NCBI RefSeq assembly: GCF_003862435.1
Contig: NZ_RHGY01000001.1
Coordinates: 431,748-495,747, forward strand
Direction of reading: 5' to 3'
From: Weissella viridescens
GTDB taxonomy: Bacteria; Bacillota; Bacilli; Lactobacillales; Lactobacillaceae
DNA: 64,000 nt
The position numbers were made by a program, and so were the translations under genes. This document shows, in pieces, positions 34,780 through 43,375 of the stretch. The notes under the pieces are model-generated. The model was not told where the DNA came from. It ran no database searches and saw only the letters and a program-made list of their open reading frames with translations. Numbering within the stretch: the first letter of the stretch is position 1; the number at the start of each line of letters is the position of its first letter.

Positions 34780-36612
34780 ATGTGGCGTTTTGTGAAGCGT
34801 TTATTGATTGGAAAACCATTGAGGACTCTCGATGAGGGATCGCAACAATTAACGCGAACGAAAGCATTGGCTTTGTTGTCTTCGGATGCACTTTCATCAG
34901 TGGCATACGGGACTGAACAAATTACAACAGCATTACTCGCTGCTGGAACGGTTGCCTTATGGTGGCAACTTCCAATTGCTGGACTAGTGATCATTTTGTT
35001 GGCAGCAATTGTCCTTTCATACCGCCAAATTATTAAAGCATATCCAGGTGGTGGTGGTGCTTATGTTGTGACATCACAGAATTGGGGCCGGAAAGCTGGA
35101 TTGGTGGCTGGAGGATCATTGCTGGTTGATTATATGTTGACCGTGGCTGTATCGGTGGCTTCTGGAACGGAAGCCATCACATCGGCTGTGCCGTCGATGC
35201 GACCGTACTCAGTTGTCATTGCGGTATTGATGATTCTACTGTTAATGGCCATTAATCTGCGTGGGGTTCGTGAATCGGCGGGGTTCTTGACCATTCCAGT
35301 TTACTTTTTCATCGCGATGATGGTAATTCTACTTGGATTTGGTTTCTTCAACATTGCAACTGGACATATTACGTATCATGCGACAGCAGCAGTGGGAACG
35401 AGTTTTGCAGGGGCAACTCCGCTTTTGTTCATGCTGGCTTTCTCAAGTGGTTCGTCATCATTGACTGGGGTTGAAGCTATTTCGAATGCGGTACCTAACT
35501 TTAAGAAACCTAAAGCCAAGAATGCAGCAGCTACTTTGGGAATCATGGCATTGATTTTGGGCGTATTCTTTGGTGGCATTACCTTTATGTCATATTGGTT
35601 TGGTATTATTCCAACTGCGCATGTGACAGTACTGTCGCAAATTGGTGAGATGGCCTTCGGGCATGGATTGTTGTTCTATGTTTTCCAAGTTTCCACAGCA
35701 ATGATTTTGGCTGTTGCGGCAAATACCGGTTTTTCAGCCTTTCCACAATTAGCGTATAACCTTGCAAAAGATAAGTTTATGCCACACATCTATTTAGATA
35801 AGGGTGATCGCTTAAGCTATTCCAATGGGATTATGTCGCTAGCCATTGGGGCTGTCTTGCTTGTGATTATTTTCAACGGCTCAACCGAACGATTGATTCC
35901 GCTATATGCGATTGGGGTCTTTGTACCGTTTACTTTGTCACAATCTGGTATGATTAAACACTGGCTAAGTCATCGTGAAGGGCATTGGTATGGAAAGATT
36001 GCCATTAACTTTGTTGGTGCGACAATTTCTGCAATCTTAGTGGTTTCATTGATGGTGCTTCATTTTGGCTCAGTTTGGCCATATTTCATCATTATGCCAA
36101 TCTTAATTAAGCTATTTTTGAAGATCAATCAACATTATCGTTTGGTGGCGAAGCAATTACGAATCATCTCTGAACAACCCGTTAAACGGCACACGTATAC
36201 GGGTTCAACTGTGATTGTGATGGTTTCAAACCTAACGCGTGTTACAGCTGAGGCGATTGATTATGCGAAGTCAATCGGTGATTTAGTCATTGCAATGCAC
36301 GTCTCCTTTGATTCACACCCAGAAAAAGAACATAAGTTGAGTGAAGAATTTAAAAAAGAATTCCCTGATATCCGTTATGTTGACATCCATTCATCATATC
36401 GATCGATTACGGAACCAGCCGTAAGATTTGTTGACGAAATTACAAAGGGTGCAGAGGAGCGTAACCATTCAGTGACGATTTTGATTCCAAGATTTGTGCC
36501 AAAACATTCTTGGCAAAATGCCTTGCATAATCAGAATAGTATTCGACTACATAATGCATTAGCCAATCGAAATGTGATTGTTTCAATGTATTATTATCAC
36601 TTAAAAGAATAA
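34780..36612 (+). CDS. kimA: KimA-like high-affinity potassium importer (APC superfamily)
   Basis: The 610-residue protein matches Bacillus KimA (about 607 residues) in length and layout: a cytosolic start with SSDALSSVAYGTEQI, some twelve membrane segments, IIKAYPGGGGAYVVTSQNWG, SGSSSLTGVEAISNAVPNFK and a soluble C-terminal part (from about residue 465) like a universal-stress domain, TGSTVIVMVSNLTRVTAEAIDYA. KimA takes up K+ with protons and is inhibited by c-di-AMP through the C-terminal domain. Older annotations call such proteins amino acid permeases, which remains the alternative. GGAAAGAG precedes the ATG. Confidence 0.75.
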   Translation: MWRFVKRLLIGKPLRTLDEGSQQLTRTKALALLSSDALSSVAYGTEQITTALLAAGTVALWWQLPIAGLVIILLAAIVLSYRQIIKAYPGGGGAYVVTSQNWGRKAGLVAGGSLLVDYMLTVAVSVASGTEAITSAVPSMRPYSVVIAVLMILLLMAINLRGVRESAGFLTIPVYFFIAMMVILLGFGFFNIATGHITYHATAAVGTSFAGATPLLFMLAFSSGSSSLTGVEAISNAVPNFKKPKAKNAAATLGIMALILGVFFGGITFMSYWFGIIPTAHVTVLSQIGEMAFGHGLLFYVFQVSTAMILAVAANTGFSAFPQLAYNLAKDKFMPHIYLDKGDRLSYSNGIMSLAIGAVLLVIIFNGSTERLIPLYAIGVFVPFTLSQSGMIKHWLSHREGHWYGKIAINFVGATISAILVVSLMVLHFGSVWPYFIIMPILIKLFLKINQHYRLVAKQLRIISEQPVKRHTYTGSTVIVMVSNLTRVTAEAIDYAKSIGDLVIAMHVSFDSHPEKEHKLSEEFKKEFPDIRYVDIHSSYRSITEPAVRFVDEITKGAEERNHSVTILIPRFVPKHSWQNALHNQNSIRLHNALANRNVIVSMYYYHLKE

Positions 36613-36618
36613 TTAAAC

Positions 36619-36648
36619 GGGCTCGTATTTATCCTACGAGCCTTTTTA
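36619..36648 (+). terminator. Intrinsic terminator after the KimA-like gene
   Basis: GGCTCGTA and TACGAGCC form a perfect 8-bp stem followed by Ts. Confidence 0.88.
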
Positions 36649-36650
36649 TT

Positions 36651-36659
36651 TGTTATACT
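36651..36659 (+). promoter_or_regulatory. Extended -10 promoter of the DUF2785 gene
   Basis: TGT precedes TATACT (36654-36659) directly after the terminator; no clear -35 box. Confidence 0.45.
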
Positions 36660-36692
36660 GTTACAAACGCTTTAACGGCGAGAGGAGATAAC

Positions 36693-37667
36693 ATGAGCAG
36701 CAAGTTAATCAATCAGGTGCAACGAGAGCTGCATCTGATGCGAGAAGAAATGCAGGCGGGCGAATTATATGAATCATTAGGACTGCGCGTCGGCGAGCTG
36801 CTAGATGATTTAGGGGATAAAGATCCAGCCACACCTGTCGCCCAATTGGATGATTATGAAGTTGAACTTATCGTGGAAACAGGTACGCGACTTCAACGCG
36901 GATTACTCTCCAACAAATTACAGAGTGTTACGGATGAAGACTTGGCCACATTAATTAATGGTTTAGGCCAAACAGATCCTGAAATACGCGAAGACATGTC
37001 GCTAAACGTGTTACTGCAACTGATTCAAAATCAGATTTTAACGACCGAACAACTATTAACCCTGAATGCGCACGTTTTTCGACCAGAAGTTTTATATTTT
37101 CATTTATTAGAACAAGATAATGATGGTGTTTTTCTGCGTTCGTTTAATTTGTGCCTAGTTTCAATCATGAAACTTTGGGAACATCCGTTACCTTATACGA
37201 AAATCGATTATGATCGCATGCTTGATTTATTAGGGACGTATATCGCTTTAGAAACGGATACACGTGGCTTTGTGGATCAAAAAGGTAATATTCGGGCCTT
37301 TTTACATATTGGGCACGTGCTTGATGCCTTTAACTTTGATGAACAACTCATACGTCTGGACAAAATCTTCTTGTTAACGATTTTGATGGAACGTTATAAA
37401 CGGTTGAGAACGCCGTTGTTAATGGGTGAAGAACAACGCATTGCAGCGTACCTTGTTAATTTGATGGCTTTTGATCAGCTGTATATTGATTATGTGCTGT
37501 CAACTTTGAAGCAGATGCGACAAGAAATGATGGTATTAGGGGAACCGAAGAACGAGGGGGATTGGCACCGAATTAATAATCAACATCGACTGATTGATGC
37601 GTTGATGTTGAATGAAAAGACCCCCGCAAGTATTACTAATTACTTAAAAGATTTGAAATTTTTCTAG
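36693..37667 (+). CDS. DUF2785-like protein, unknown function
   Basis: The 324-residue, mostly helical soluble protein contains DTRGFVDQKGNIRAFLHIGHVLDA (about residues 189-212, shown as the key block), which resembles the central motif of DUF2785 proteins, where a Gly-aromatic pair is followed by a His-containing helix. The family has no established role. GAGAGGAG precedes the ATG. It has its own extended -10 promoter and sits between the potassium importer and ddl; no functional link is evident. Confidence 0.6.
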   Translation: MSSKLINQVQRELHLMREEMQAGELYESLGLRVGELLDDLGDKDPATPVAQLDDYEVELIVETGTRLQRGLLSNKLQSVTDEDLATLINGLGQTDPEIREDMSLNVLLQLIQNQILTTEQLLTLNAHVFRPEVLYFHLLEQDNDGVFLRSFNLCLVSIMKLWEHPLPYTKIDYDRMLDLLGTYIALETDTRGFVDQKGNIRAFLHIGHVLDAFNFDEQLIRLDKIFLLTILMERYKRLRTPLLMGEEQRIAAYLVNLMAFDQLYIDYVLSTLKQMRQEMMVLGEPKNEGDWHRINNQHRLIDALMLNEKTPASITNYLKDLKFF

Positions 37668-37693
37668 TTTCTAACCCGTAATAAAAACAAGCG

Positions 37694-37702
37694 TGTTATA
37701 CT
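37694..37702 (+). promoter_or_regulatory. Extended -10 promoter of ddl
   Basis: TGT precedes TATACT (37697-37702), 54 bp before the start codon, with no strong -35 box. Confidence 0.5.
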
Positions 37703-37755
37703 TGAGTTTCGGATAACACAGTTGAAGTTTAAAAAGATAGTAGGAGAACAAACAC

Positions 37756-38904
37756 ATGGCAGAAAAACTGCATATTGCATTGTTGTTTGGTGGTAACTCA
37801 TCAGAGCACGATGTATCAAAGCGTTCAGCATTAAACATTTATCAAGCAATGGACAAGGATAAGTATGACGTTGACGTCTTCTTGGTCTCAAAGAATGGAA
37901 CGGTGATTAACCCAACTGATTCAATGCGTGTCTTGCAAGGGGAACCTGAAGATGGTGTCGTTGAAGCAGCGGAATCAGCACTTGATCCACACAACCCATT
38001 GGCACCATTGATGGCCTTGACTGAATTAAAGGACGTTGATTTGTTCTACCCAGTTATTCACGGTAACTTGGGTGAAGACGGAACTTTGCAATCACTATTC
38101 CGTTTGTTGAAGAAGCCATATATTGGTGCTGGCCCAGCCGCCTCTGCAATGGCATTTGACAAGGACTTGACGAAGCGAATCTTGAACCAAGCGGGTATCC
38201 GCAACACAAACTATGTGTTGTTGACTGACCAAAACTACGAATCATACACATATGATGACGTGGTGAAGGAAGTTGGGACAGAAGTTTTGTTTGTTAAGGC
38301 TGCTAAGCAAGGATCTTCAGTTGGAATTCACCGTGTTACCAATGCACAAGAATTTGCTGAAGGGGTTGCTGATGCCTTCCAATATGATTACAAAGTTTTG
38401 GTTGAAGCTTCAATTGATCAACCTCGTGAAATTGAAATTTCAATTTTGGGTAACGAGCAGCCACGTGCCTCAAAGTTAGGTGCTGTCGTCGTGCCAAAGG
38501 AAGATGTTTGGTACGATTACAACAACAAGTTCGTTGACGCTTCAGGGGTTGCCTTTGATTTGCCCGTTGAGCTTGATGATGATCTTGCACAAGAAATTAC
38601 AACGATGGCGCTTGATGCTTATAAGGCCTTGGGGTTGGTTGGACTTACACGTATGGATTTCTTGGTTGACAAGAATGGTGTGCCATACTTGGGTGAGCCT
38701 AACACTTTGCCTGGTTTCACAAATATTTCACTTTACCCACAAATGTGGGAAGTGTCAGGTTTGAGCTACTCACAATTAATCGATGAAATTATTGATTATG
38801 GTTTGGCTGAATTTGAACGTAATAACAAGTTGTCATATGATTTCATTGCTTTGGGTGATGAAAAGGTTGGACAAAAAAATTACAACGCTGATCGTGCAGA
38901 ATAA
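37756..38904 (+). CDS. ddl: D-alanine--D-alanine / D-lactate ligase (Phe-type Ddl)
   Basis: Ddl joins two D-Ala, or D-Ala and D-lactate, for the end of the peptidoglycan stem peptide. The 382-residue ATP-grasp protein has FGGNSSEHDVSKRSA, PVIHGNLGEDGTLQ, KAAKQGSSVGIH and GLTRMDFLVDKNG with the metal-binding NTLPGFT block. The active-site segment reads YDYNNKF, with Phe259 where D-Ala-D-Ala enzymes have Tyr. The equivalent Phe261 of Leuconostoc mesenteroides favours D-Ala-D-Lac and underlies intrinsic vancomycin resistance, so D-lactate ligase activity is likely. Codon use is that of a highly expressed gene. TAGGAGAAC precedes the ATG. Confidence 0.93.
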   Translation: MAEKLHIALLFGGNSSEHDVSKRSALNIYQAMDKDKYDVDVFLVSKNGTVINPTDSMRVLQGEPEDGVVEAAESALDPHNPLAPLMALTELKDVDLFYPVIHGNLGEDGTLQSLFRLLKKPYIGAGPAASAMAFDKDLTKRILNQAGIRNTNYVLLTDQNYESYTYDDVVKEVGTEVLFVKAAKQGSSVGIHRVTNAQEFAEGVADAFQYDYKVLVEASIDQPREIEISILGNEQPRASKLGAVVVPKEDVWYDYNNKFVDASGVAFDLPVELDDDLAQEITTMALDAYKALGLVGLTRMDFLVDKNGVPYLGEPNTLPGFTNISLYPQMWEVSGLSYSQLIDEIIDYGLAEFERNNKLSYDFIALGDEKVGQKNYNADRAE

Positions 38905-38913
38905 GGCGTGAAT

Positions 38914-38947
38914 AAAAAGACCGGTGGGATATTCCATCGGTCTTTTA
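38914..38947 (+). terminator. Intrinsic terminator after ddl
   Basis: AAAAGACCGGTGG pairs with CCATCGGTCTTTT (one wobble) around a 6-nt loop. Confidence 0.88.
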
Positions 38948-39025
38948 TCATGTTCAGGGAGCTTTATTCAGTCAACGAATTAGCGTATAATATAAACTAA
39001 GACTATAGACTAAAAAGGATTAAAA

Positions 39026-39553
39026 ATGACTGAATCATTTACACCAACATGGATGTTAGATGCAATCTATCATCTGACACCAGAACAATTAAATGCCCAA
39101 GGGATTAAAGCGGTGTTGACGGATTTAGATAATACGTTAATTGCCTGGAATAACCCAGACGGTACACCAGAATTACATGATTGGCTCGACCAAATGCACA
39201 CAGCCGGAATTACGGTCATGATTGTTTCAAACAACTCAGCTGATCGGGTTGAACGTGTGGCCAAGCCATTGGATTTGCCCTTTGTTTCACGCGCATATAA
39301 GCCAAGTACCAAGGGCCTAAAAGAAGCGCAACACGCATTGGATCTAGAACCAAACGAGTTGGTAATGGTTGGTGATCAACTGCTGACCGACGTATTGGCG
39401 TCAAATCGTGCAGGTATTCGTAGTATTTTAGTGAAGCCACTGATTGAGACGGATCAATGGAATACAAAAATTAACCGTTTTTTTGAAAAAGGCGTAAAAA
39501 AGCGGGTGATGAAAAAGCACCCCGACATGACATGGAGGACTTCAATTGATTAA
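39026..39553 (+). CDS. yqeG: HAD-IIIA family phosphatase YqeG
   Basis: The 175-residue protein is a HAD phosphatase with motif I LTDLDNTLIAWN, motif II MIVSNNS and motif IV MVGDQLLTDVLASNRAG. YqeG is related to mitochondrial phosphatidylglycerophosphatase, but its bacterial substrate is not settled. It opens a long operon. A TATAAT at 38986-38991 is the likely -10. Its stop lies 8 bp inside yqeH. Confidence 0.92.
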   Translation: MTESFTPTWMLDAIYHLTPEQLNAQGIKAVLTDLDNTLIAWNNPDGTPELHDWLDQMHTAGITVMIVSNNSADRVERVAKPLDLPFVSRAYKPSTKGLKEAQHALDLEPNELVMVGDQLLTDVLASNRAGIRSILVKPLIETDQWNTKINRFFEKGVKKRVMKKHPDMTWRTSID

Positions 39554-40688
39554 CGAAGCAGAAATTGCGGAATATTTAAACGATGATTTGCGTTGTATTG
39601 GATGTGGCGCAAAAATTCAAACAACCGACCCAGATGCGATTGGTTATACACCAATGTCAGCATTAAAAAAAGGTTTTGAAAACGAAGAGATTTTGTGTAA
39701 AAGATGCTTCCGTTTGCGTCATTATAACGAAATCCAACCGGTTAGTTTGACGGACGACGATTTCCGTCGTTTGTTAGATCAAATTTCACAAACGGATTCA
39801 TTGGTTGTCTACGTCATGGACGTGTTCGACTTTTCAGGCTCACTGATTCCTGGTTTGCACCGTTTCGTTGGGGACAACCCAGTCATCCTTGTGGGAAATA
39901 AGATTGATATTTTGCCACGTTCACTTCGTCGTTCTAAAATAAAGGATTGGATGCGTCAACAAGCCAATATTGCAGGGTTACGTCCCGACGATATTGCCCT
40001 CACCTCAGGTAAGAATGGGGATGATGTGCCTGCTCTACTTGATATGATTGAACGCTACCGGGACGGACGCGATGTGTACGTTGTCGGGGTTACCAATGTT
40101 GGTAAGTCAACGTTGATTAATCAAATCATTAAAGAAGTGACCGGTGAACGTCAAGATGTGATCACCACATCCCGTTTCCCTGGTACCACGCTTGATCGTA
40201 TTGAAATTCCATTGGATGATCATTCATCAATTATCGACACCCCAGGAATTATTCATCAAGATCAAATGGCCCATTATTTGACACCTAAGGATTTGAAGTA
40301 TGTTTCTCCACAAAAGGAACTCAAGCCACGAACGTATCAATTAAACCCGGGGCAAACCATTTTTGCCGGTGCCTTGGCTCGCTTTGATTTTGTCCAAGGT
40401 GAAAAGGGTGGCTTTACGGCTTACTTTGAAAATAATTTGATGTTGCACAGAACAAAGTTGGAAAAGGCGGATGCTTTCTATGATCAACATGCTGGTGAAT
40501 TATTAGCACCACCAGAAGCGGACCATTTGAAAGACTTGCCACCATTGCAACGTCATGAATTTAAAACAACACAAAAAACAGACATCGTGATTGATGGTTT
40601 AGGTTGGGTAACTGTCCCAGCTAACGCCGTTGTTGCAGCATGGGCGCCAAAGGGCGTATCTGTTTTGTCACGAAAGGCGATGATATAA
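39546..40688 (+). CDS. yqeH: Ribosome biogenesis GTPase YqeH
   Basis: YqeH is a circularly permuted GTPase needed for 30S assembly. The 380-residue protein has an N-terminal zinc finger (Cys17, Cys20, Cys51, Cys54 in CIGC and CKRC). The G motifs come in permuted order: G4 VGNKIDIL, then G1 VTNVGKST and G3 DTPG. It starts with TTG at 39546, well placed after GGAGG; no ATG lies before the zinc finger. It overlaps yqeG by 8 bp. In Bacillus aroE follows yqeH; here yhbY follows directly. Confidence 0.94.
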   Translation: MINEAEIAEYLNDDLRCIGCGAKIQTTDPDAIGYTPMSALKKGFENEEILCKRCFRLRHYNEIQPVSLTDDDFRRLLDQISQTDSLVVYVMDVFDFSGSLIPGLHRFVGDNPVILVGNKIDILPRSLRRSKIKDWMRQQANIAGLRPDDIALTSGKNGDDVPALLDMIERYRDGRDVYVVGVTNVGKSTLINQIIKEVTGERQDVITTSRFPGTTLDRIEIPLDDHSSIIDTPGIIHQDQMAHYLTPKDLKYVSPQKELKPRTYQLNPGQTIFAGALARFDFVQGEKGGFTAYFENNLMLHRTKLEKADAFYDQHAGELLAPPEADHLKDLPPLQRHEFKTTQKTDIVIDGLGWVTVPANAVVAAWAPKGVSVLSRKAMI

Positions 40689-40690
40689 AC

Positions 40691-41005
40691 ATGATTGAAC
40701 TTAGAGGAAAACAAAAGCGTTACCTACGTGCATCTGCACATGATATGCGTCCATTATTTAGTATTGGAAAGCAAGGTATGACTGAAAATTGGCTGGACCA
40801 ATTAGGGGATGCCATTGATAAGCGCGAGCTATTCAAGGTAAATATTTTGCCAAACTCAGACGTGACCGTGGCTGAATTAAAAGCATTTATTGAAGATAAT
40901 TCAGATATTCAAGTTGTGCAATCAATTGGGCACACTTTGGTATTGTTTGGTGAATCAAACGATAAAGATCGTCGTCACTATTCAGCTGAGGTTCGTCACA
41001 TTTAA
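40691..41005 (+). CDS. yhbY: RNA-binding protein YhbY (CRM domain)
   Basis: The 104-residue protein is a single CRM domain: ELRGKQKRYLRASAHDMRPL, then the RNA-binding FSIGKQGMTENWLDQL (GKxG-like loop) and VVQSIGHTLVLFGES. YhbY-like proteins associate with pre-50S particles. The ATG at 40691, two bases after yqeH, gives the usual length; an upstream in-frame ATG lies inside yqeH. It is the third gene of the operon. Confidence 0.93.
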   Translation: MIELRGKQKRYLRASAHDMRPLFSIGKQGMTENWLDQLGDAIDKRELFKVNILPNSDVTVAELKAFIEDNSDIQVVQSIGHTLVLFGESNDKDRRHYSAEVRHI

Positions 41006-41031
41006 CGCAGAGTACGGGTTGAGGTAGCGTG

Positions 41032-41658
41032 ATGCAAATTAAAACGAAAATTCAAGTTCAAACGGCAACTTTAGAGGAACAAGAACCTTTAAAGGTGGGC
41101 ATTTTGGGTGGGACATTTAATCCACCACACTATGGACATTTAATGATTGGCGAGCAAGTGGCAGACCAATTACATTTAGATCAAATCCGCTTTATGCCGA
41201 ATGCCTTGCCACCACATGTTGATGAAAAGAAAGCCATTGATGCTAAAGACCGCGTCAACATGGTACGCGCTGCCATCATGGGCAATCGTCAATTCGATAT
41301 TGAATTGAGCGAAGTGATGCGTGGTGGTAAAAGTTATACGTATGACACAATGGCTGCCCTCAAGGAAGCTAATCCAAATGTAGAATATTATTTTATCATC
41401 GGTGGCGATGAGGTTGCCTATTTACCAACTTGGCATCGGATTGATGAGTTGCTTGAATTAGTTCATTTTGTAGGTGTTCACCGTAAGGGGCAACCAACTG
41501 AGACGGAATACCCCGTCGAATGGGTTGAAATGCCACAACTTGAAATCAGTTCAACTGATATTCGTCAAAGAATTGCTGAACATCGTTCTATCCGCTACAT
41601 GGTTCCAGACATGGTCGCCGCTTATATTTTCAAGGAGGGATTATATTTAAATGACTGA
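41032..41658 (+). CDS. nadD: Nicotinate-nucleotide adenylyltransferase NadD
   Basis: NadD makes nicotinic acid adenine dinucleotide on the way to NAD. The 208-residue protein has GILGGTFNPPHYGHLMIGEQ with the nucleotidyltransferase H-x-G-H motif, IIGGDEVAYLPTWHRIDEL and the late ISSTDIR motif. There is an N-terminal extension of about 20 residues (MQIKTKIQVQTATLEEQEP) before the first strand, seen in some lactic acid bacteria. GAGG lies before GTG 41029 and ATG 41032; the ATG is preferred. It overlaps yqeK by 8 bp. Confidence 0.95.
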   Translation: MQIKTKIQVQTATLEEQEPLKVGILGGTFNPPHYGHLMIGEQVADQLHLDQIRFMPNALPPHVDEKKAIDAKDRVNMVRAAIMGNRQFDIELSEVMRGGKSYTYDTMAALKEANPNVEYYFIIGGDEVAYLPTWHRIDELLELVHFVGVHRKGQPTETEYPVEWVEMPQLEISSTDIRQRIAEHRSIRYMVPDMVAAYIFKEGLYLND

Positions 41659-42256
41659 TACATTTACATTTCCAATCTATACGGACAAGTATTATCCCGG
41701 AACGCGAGAAGATTTAATTAAACATGTTGAAGCCCAAGTTTCGACATATCGCTTTGAACATATTTTGCGAGTTGAAAAAATGGCGCTCGAACTTGCTGAA
41801 AAATGGCACGTAAATCCTGAAAAGGCTTCAATTGCGGCATTAACCCATGATTATGCTAAGGAACGTTCCGATACTGATTTTTTGGCAGTTATTGACGCCA
41901 AGCATTTGGATCCTGATTTTAAAAATTGGGGCAACTACCTTTGGCATGGTGTGGTTGGTGCGGAAATGGTACATGATGAGCTTGATATTACGGATCAAGA
42001 TATTCTTGATGCGATTCGACAACATACAACTGGGGCGGTCTACATGACGCCACTAAGCCAAATTATTTATATGGCAGATTATGTCGAAGCTGGACGCGAT
42101 TTCCCAGGTGTGACAGAAGTACGTCAACTGGCGTTTGATGATTTGGCAGCCAGTGTTGGTTGGCAAACACGACACACCCTAGAATTTTTATTGAAAAAAC
42201 AAGGGCCCATTTATCCGGGTACCATCACAACATACAACGAATGGAGTACAAAATAA
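41651..42256 (+). CDS. yqeK: HD-domain hydrolase YqeK (Ap4A hydrolase type)
   Basis: The 201-residue protein is an HD phosphohydrolase: the first His in FEHILRVEKMALELAEKW, the HD pair in ALTHDYAKERSD, a further His in WHGVVGAEMV and the last Asp in IIYMADYVEAGRDFPGV. YqeK proteins split diadenosine tetraphosphate symmetrically into ADP. AAGGAGGG precedes the ATG, inside the end of nadD. Its linkage with nadD and rsfS is conserved in Firmicutes. Confidence 0.94.
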   Translation: MTDTFTFPIYTDKYYPGTREDLIKHVEAQVSTYRFEHILRVEKMALELAEKWHVNPEKASIAALTHDYAKERSDTDFLAVIDAKHLDPDFKNWGNYLWHGVVGAEMVHDELDITDQDILDAIRQHTTGAVYMTPLSQIIYMADYVEAGRDFPGVTEVRQLAFDDLAASVGWQTRHTLEFLLKKQGPIYPGTITTYNEWSTK

Positions 42257-42257
42257 C

Positions 42258-42623
42258 ATGGCAGAATCAGAAATGTTAGAAGTTGCAGTTAAAGCTGCTG
42301 ATAGTAAGCGCGCCGAAGATATCGTCGCTTTGGATTTAGAGGGGATTAGCTTTATTGCTGATGAATACTTGATTATGCAAGCCCCTACGGAACGTCAAGT
42401 GTTGGCGATTGCCGATGAAATTGTCGACCAAATGGAGAAGGCCGGATTCGTTTTGACACGTCAAGAAGGTCGACGTGAAGGACAATGGGTTTTGTTAGAT
42501 TATGGTGATTTGATTGTCCACATCTTTAAGAATGATGTGCGTCATTTCTATAATCTTGAAAAGTTATGGGGCGATGCACCAGAAATTGATATTTCTGATT
42601 GGGTGGAAGAGGATTCATTCTAA
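42258..42623 (+). CDS. rsfS: Ribosome silencing factor RsfS
   Basis: RsfS binds ribosomal protein L14 and blocks subunit joining when nutrients run out. The 121-residue protein has the family motifs AEDIVALDLEGISFIADEYL, EGRREGQWVLLDYGDLIVHI and FYNLEKLWGDAP. It starts two bases after yqeK, and its stop overlaps the methyltransferase start (TAATG). Confidence 0.95.
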   Translation: MAESEMLEVAVKAADSKRAEDIVALDLEGISFIADEYLIMQAPTERQVLAIADEIVDQMEKAGFVLTRQEGRREGQWVLLDYGDLIVHIFKNDVRHFYNLEKLWGDAPEIDISDWVEEDSF

Positions 42624-43369
42624 TGAATTACGGAACTTTTGCGAGTCTTTATGATCAATTGTTCGATGAAGACGCCTATGCCGATTGGTTTGCCTACGCG
42701 CAAAAAAAGATTAAAAACCCACAAGGCCGGTTGCTTGAACTAGCAGGTGGGGCGGGTCGCCTGGCGGTTATGTTAAAGCAAGCTGGTTATCCTGAAGTCT
42801 TTAATTTTGATTTGTCACCAGAAATGCTTAGTTTGGCCATGACTCATGCGCAGGAAGCTGATGTAGAATTACCGTTAATCGAAGGTGATATGCGGGAATG
42901 GTCAGATTTGGATTTAACATTTCAAACGATTACCTGCTTTGCTGATTCGTTGAATTATTTAGCTAATCCAGCGGAAGTTAAGCAAACTTTTCAACAAGTC
43001 TATGATCATTTAGAGTCAGACGGACAATTCTTGTTTGATGTCATTACACCAGTGCAAACGGATGAGGTATATCCGGGCTACATGTACAATTGGCATGATG
43101 ATGAAACAGCATTTATGTGGTCTTCATATGGTGTTGAAGGTGAAGCGCACACGGTTGAACATGAATTAACTTTCTTTGTGTATGAAGAGGAAATTGATGG
43201 TTACCGTCAATTACAAGAATTACACACTGAAAAGACATATGAGCTAAAAGTGTATCAAGAACTCTTAACTGAAGTGGGCTTTAAAAATATTGAAGTCACA
43301 GCAGACTTTGGACGATCACAAAAAGTTGATCAAGCCACACGCTGGTTCTTCAATGCAACGAAGGGGTAA
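42623..43369 (+). CDS. yqeM: Class I SAM-dependent methyltransferase YqeM-like
   Basis: The 248-residue protein has a Rossmann-type SAM site: LLELAGGAGRLAVML (motif I), VFNFDLSPEMLSLA (motif post I) and LIEGDMREW. YqeM is found next to rsfS in many Firmicutes; its substrate is unknown. The ATG at 42623 overlaps the rsfS stop and follows GAAGAGGA, so the longer in-frame start inside rsfS is rejected. Confidence 0.9.
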   Translation: MNYGTFASLYDQLFDEDAYADWFAYAQKKIKNPQGRLLELAGGAGRLAVMLKQAGYPEVFNFDLSPEMLSLAMTHAQEADVELPLIEGDMREWSDLDLTFQTITCFADSLNYLANPAEVKQTFQQVYDHLESDGQFLFDVITPVQTDEVYPGYMYNWHDDETAFMWSSYGVEGEAHTVEHELTFFVYEEEIDGYRQLQELHTEKTYELKVYQELLTEVGFKNIEVTADFGRSQKVDQATRWFFNATKG

Positions 43370-43375
43370 GGCAGC

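Noticed and set aside
36655..36680. Possible cre site (ACAAACGCTTTAAC) after the promoter of the DUF2785 gene.
   Set aside because: At least three mismatches to the CcpA consensus, including key G and C positions.
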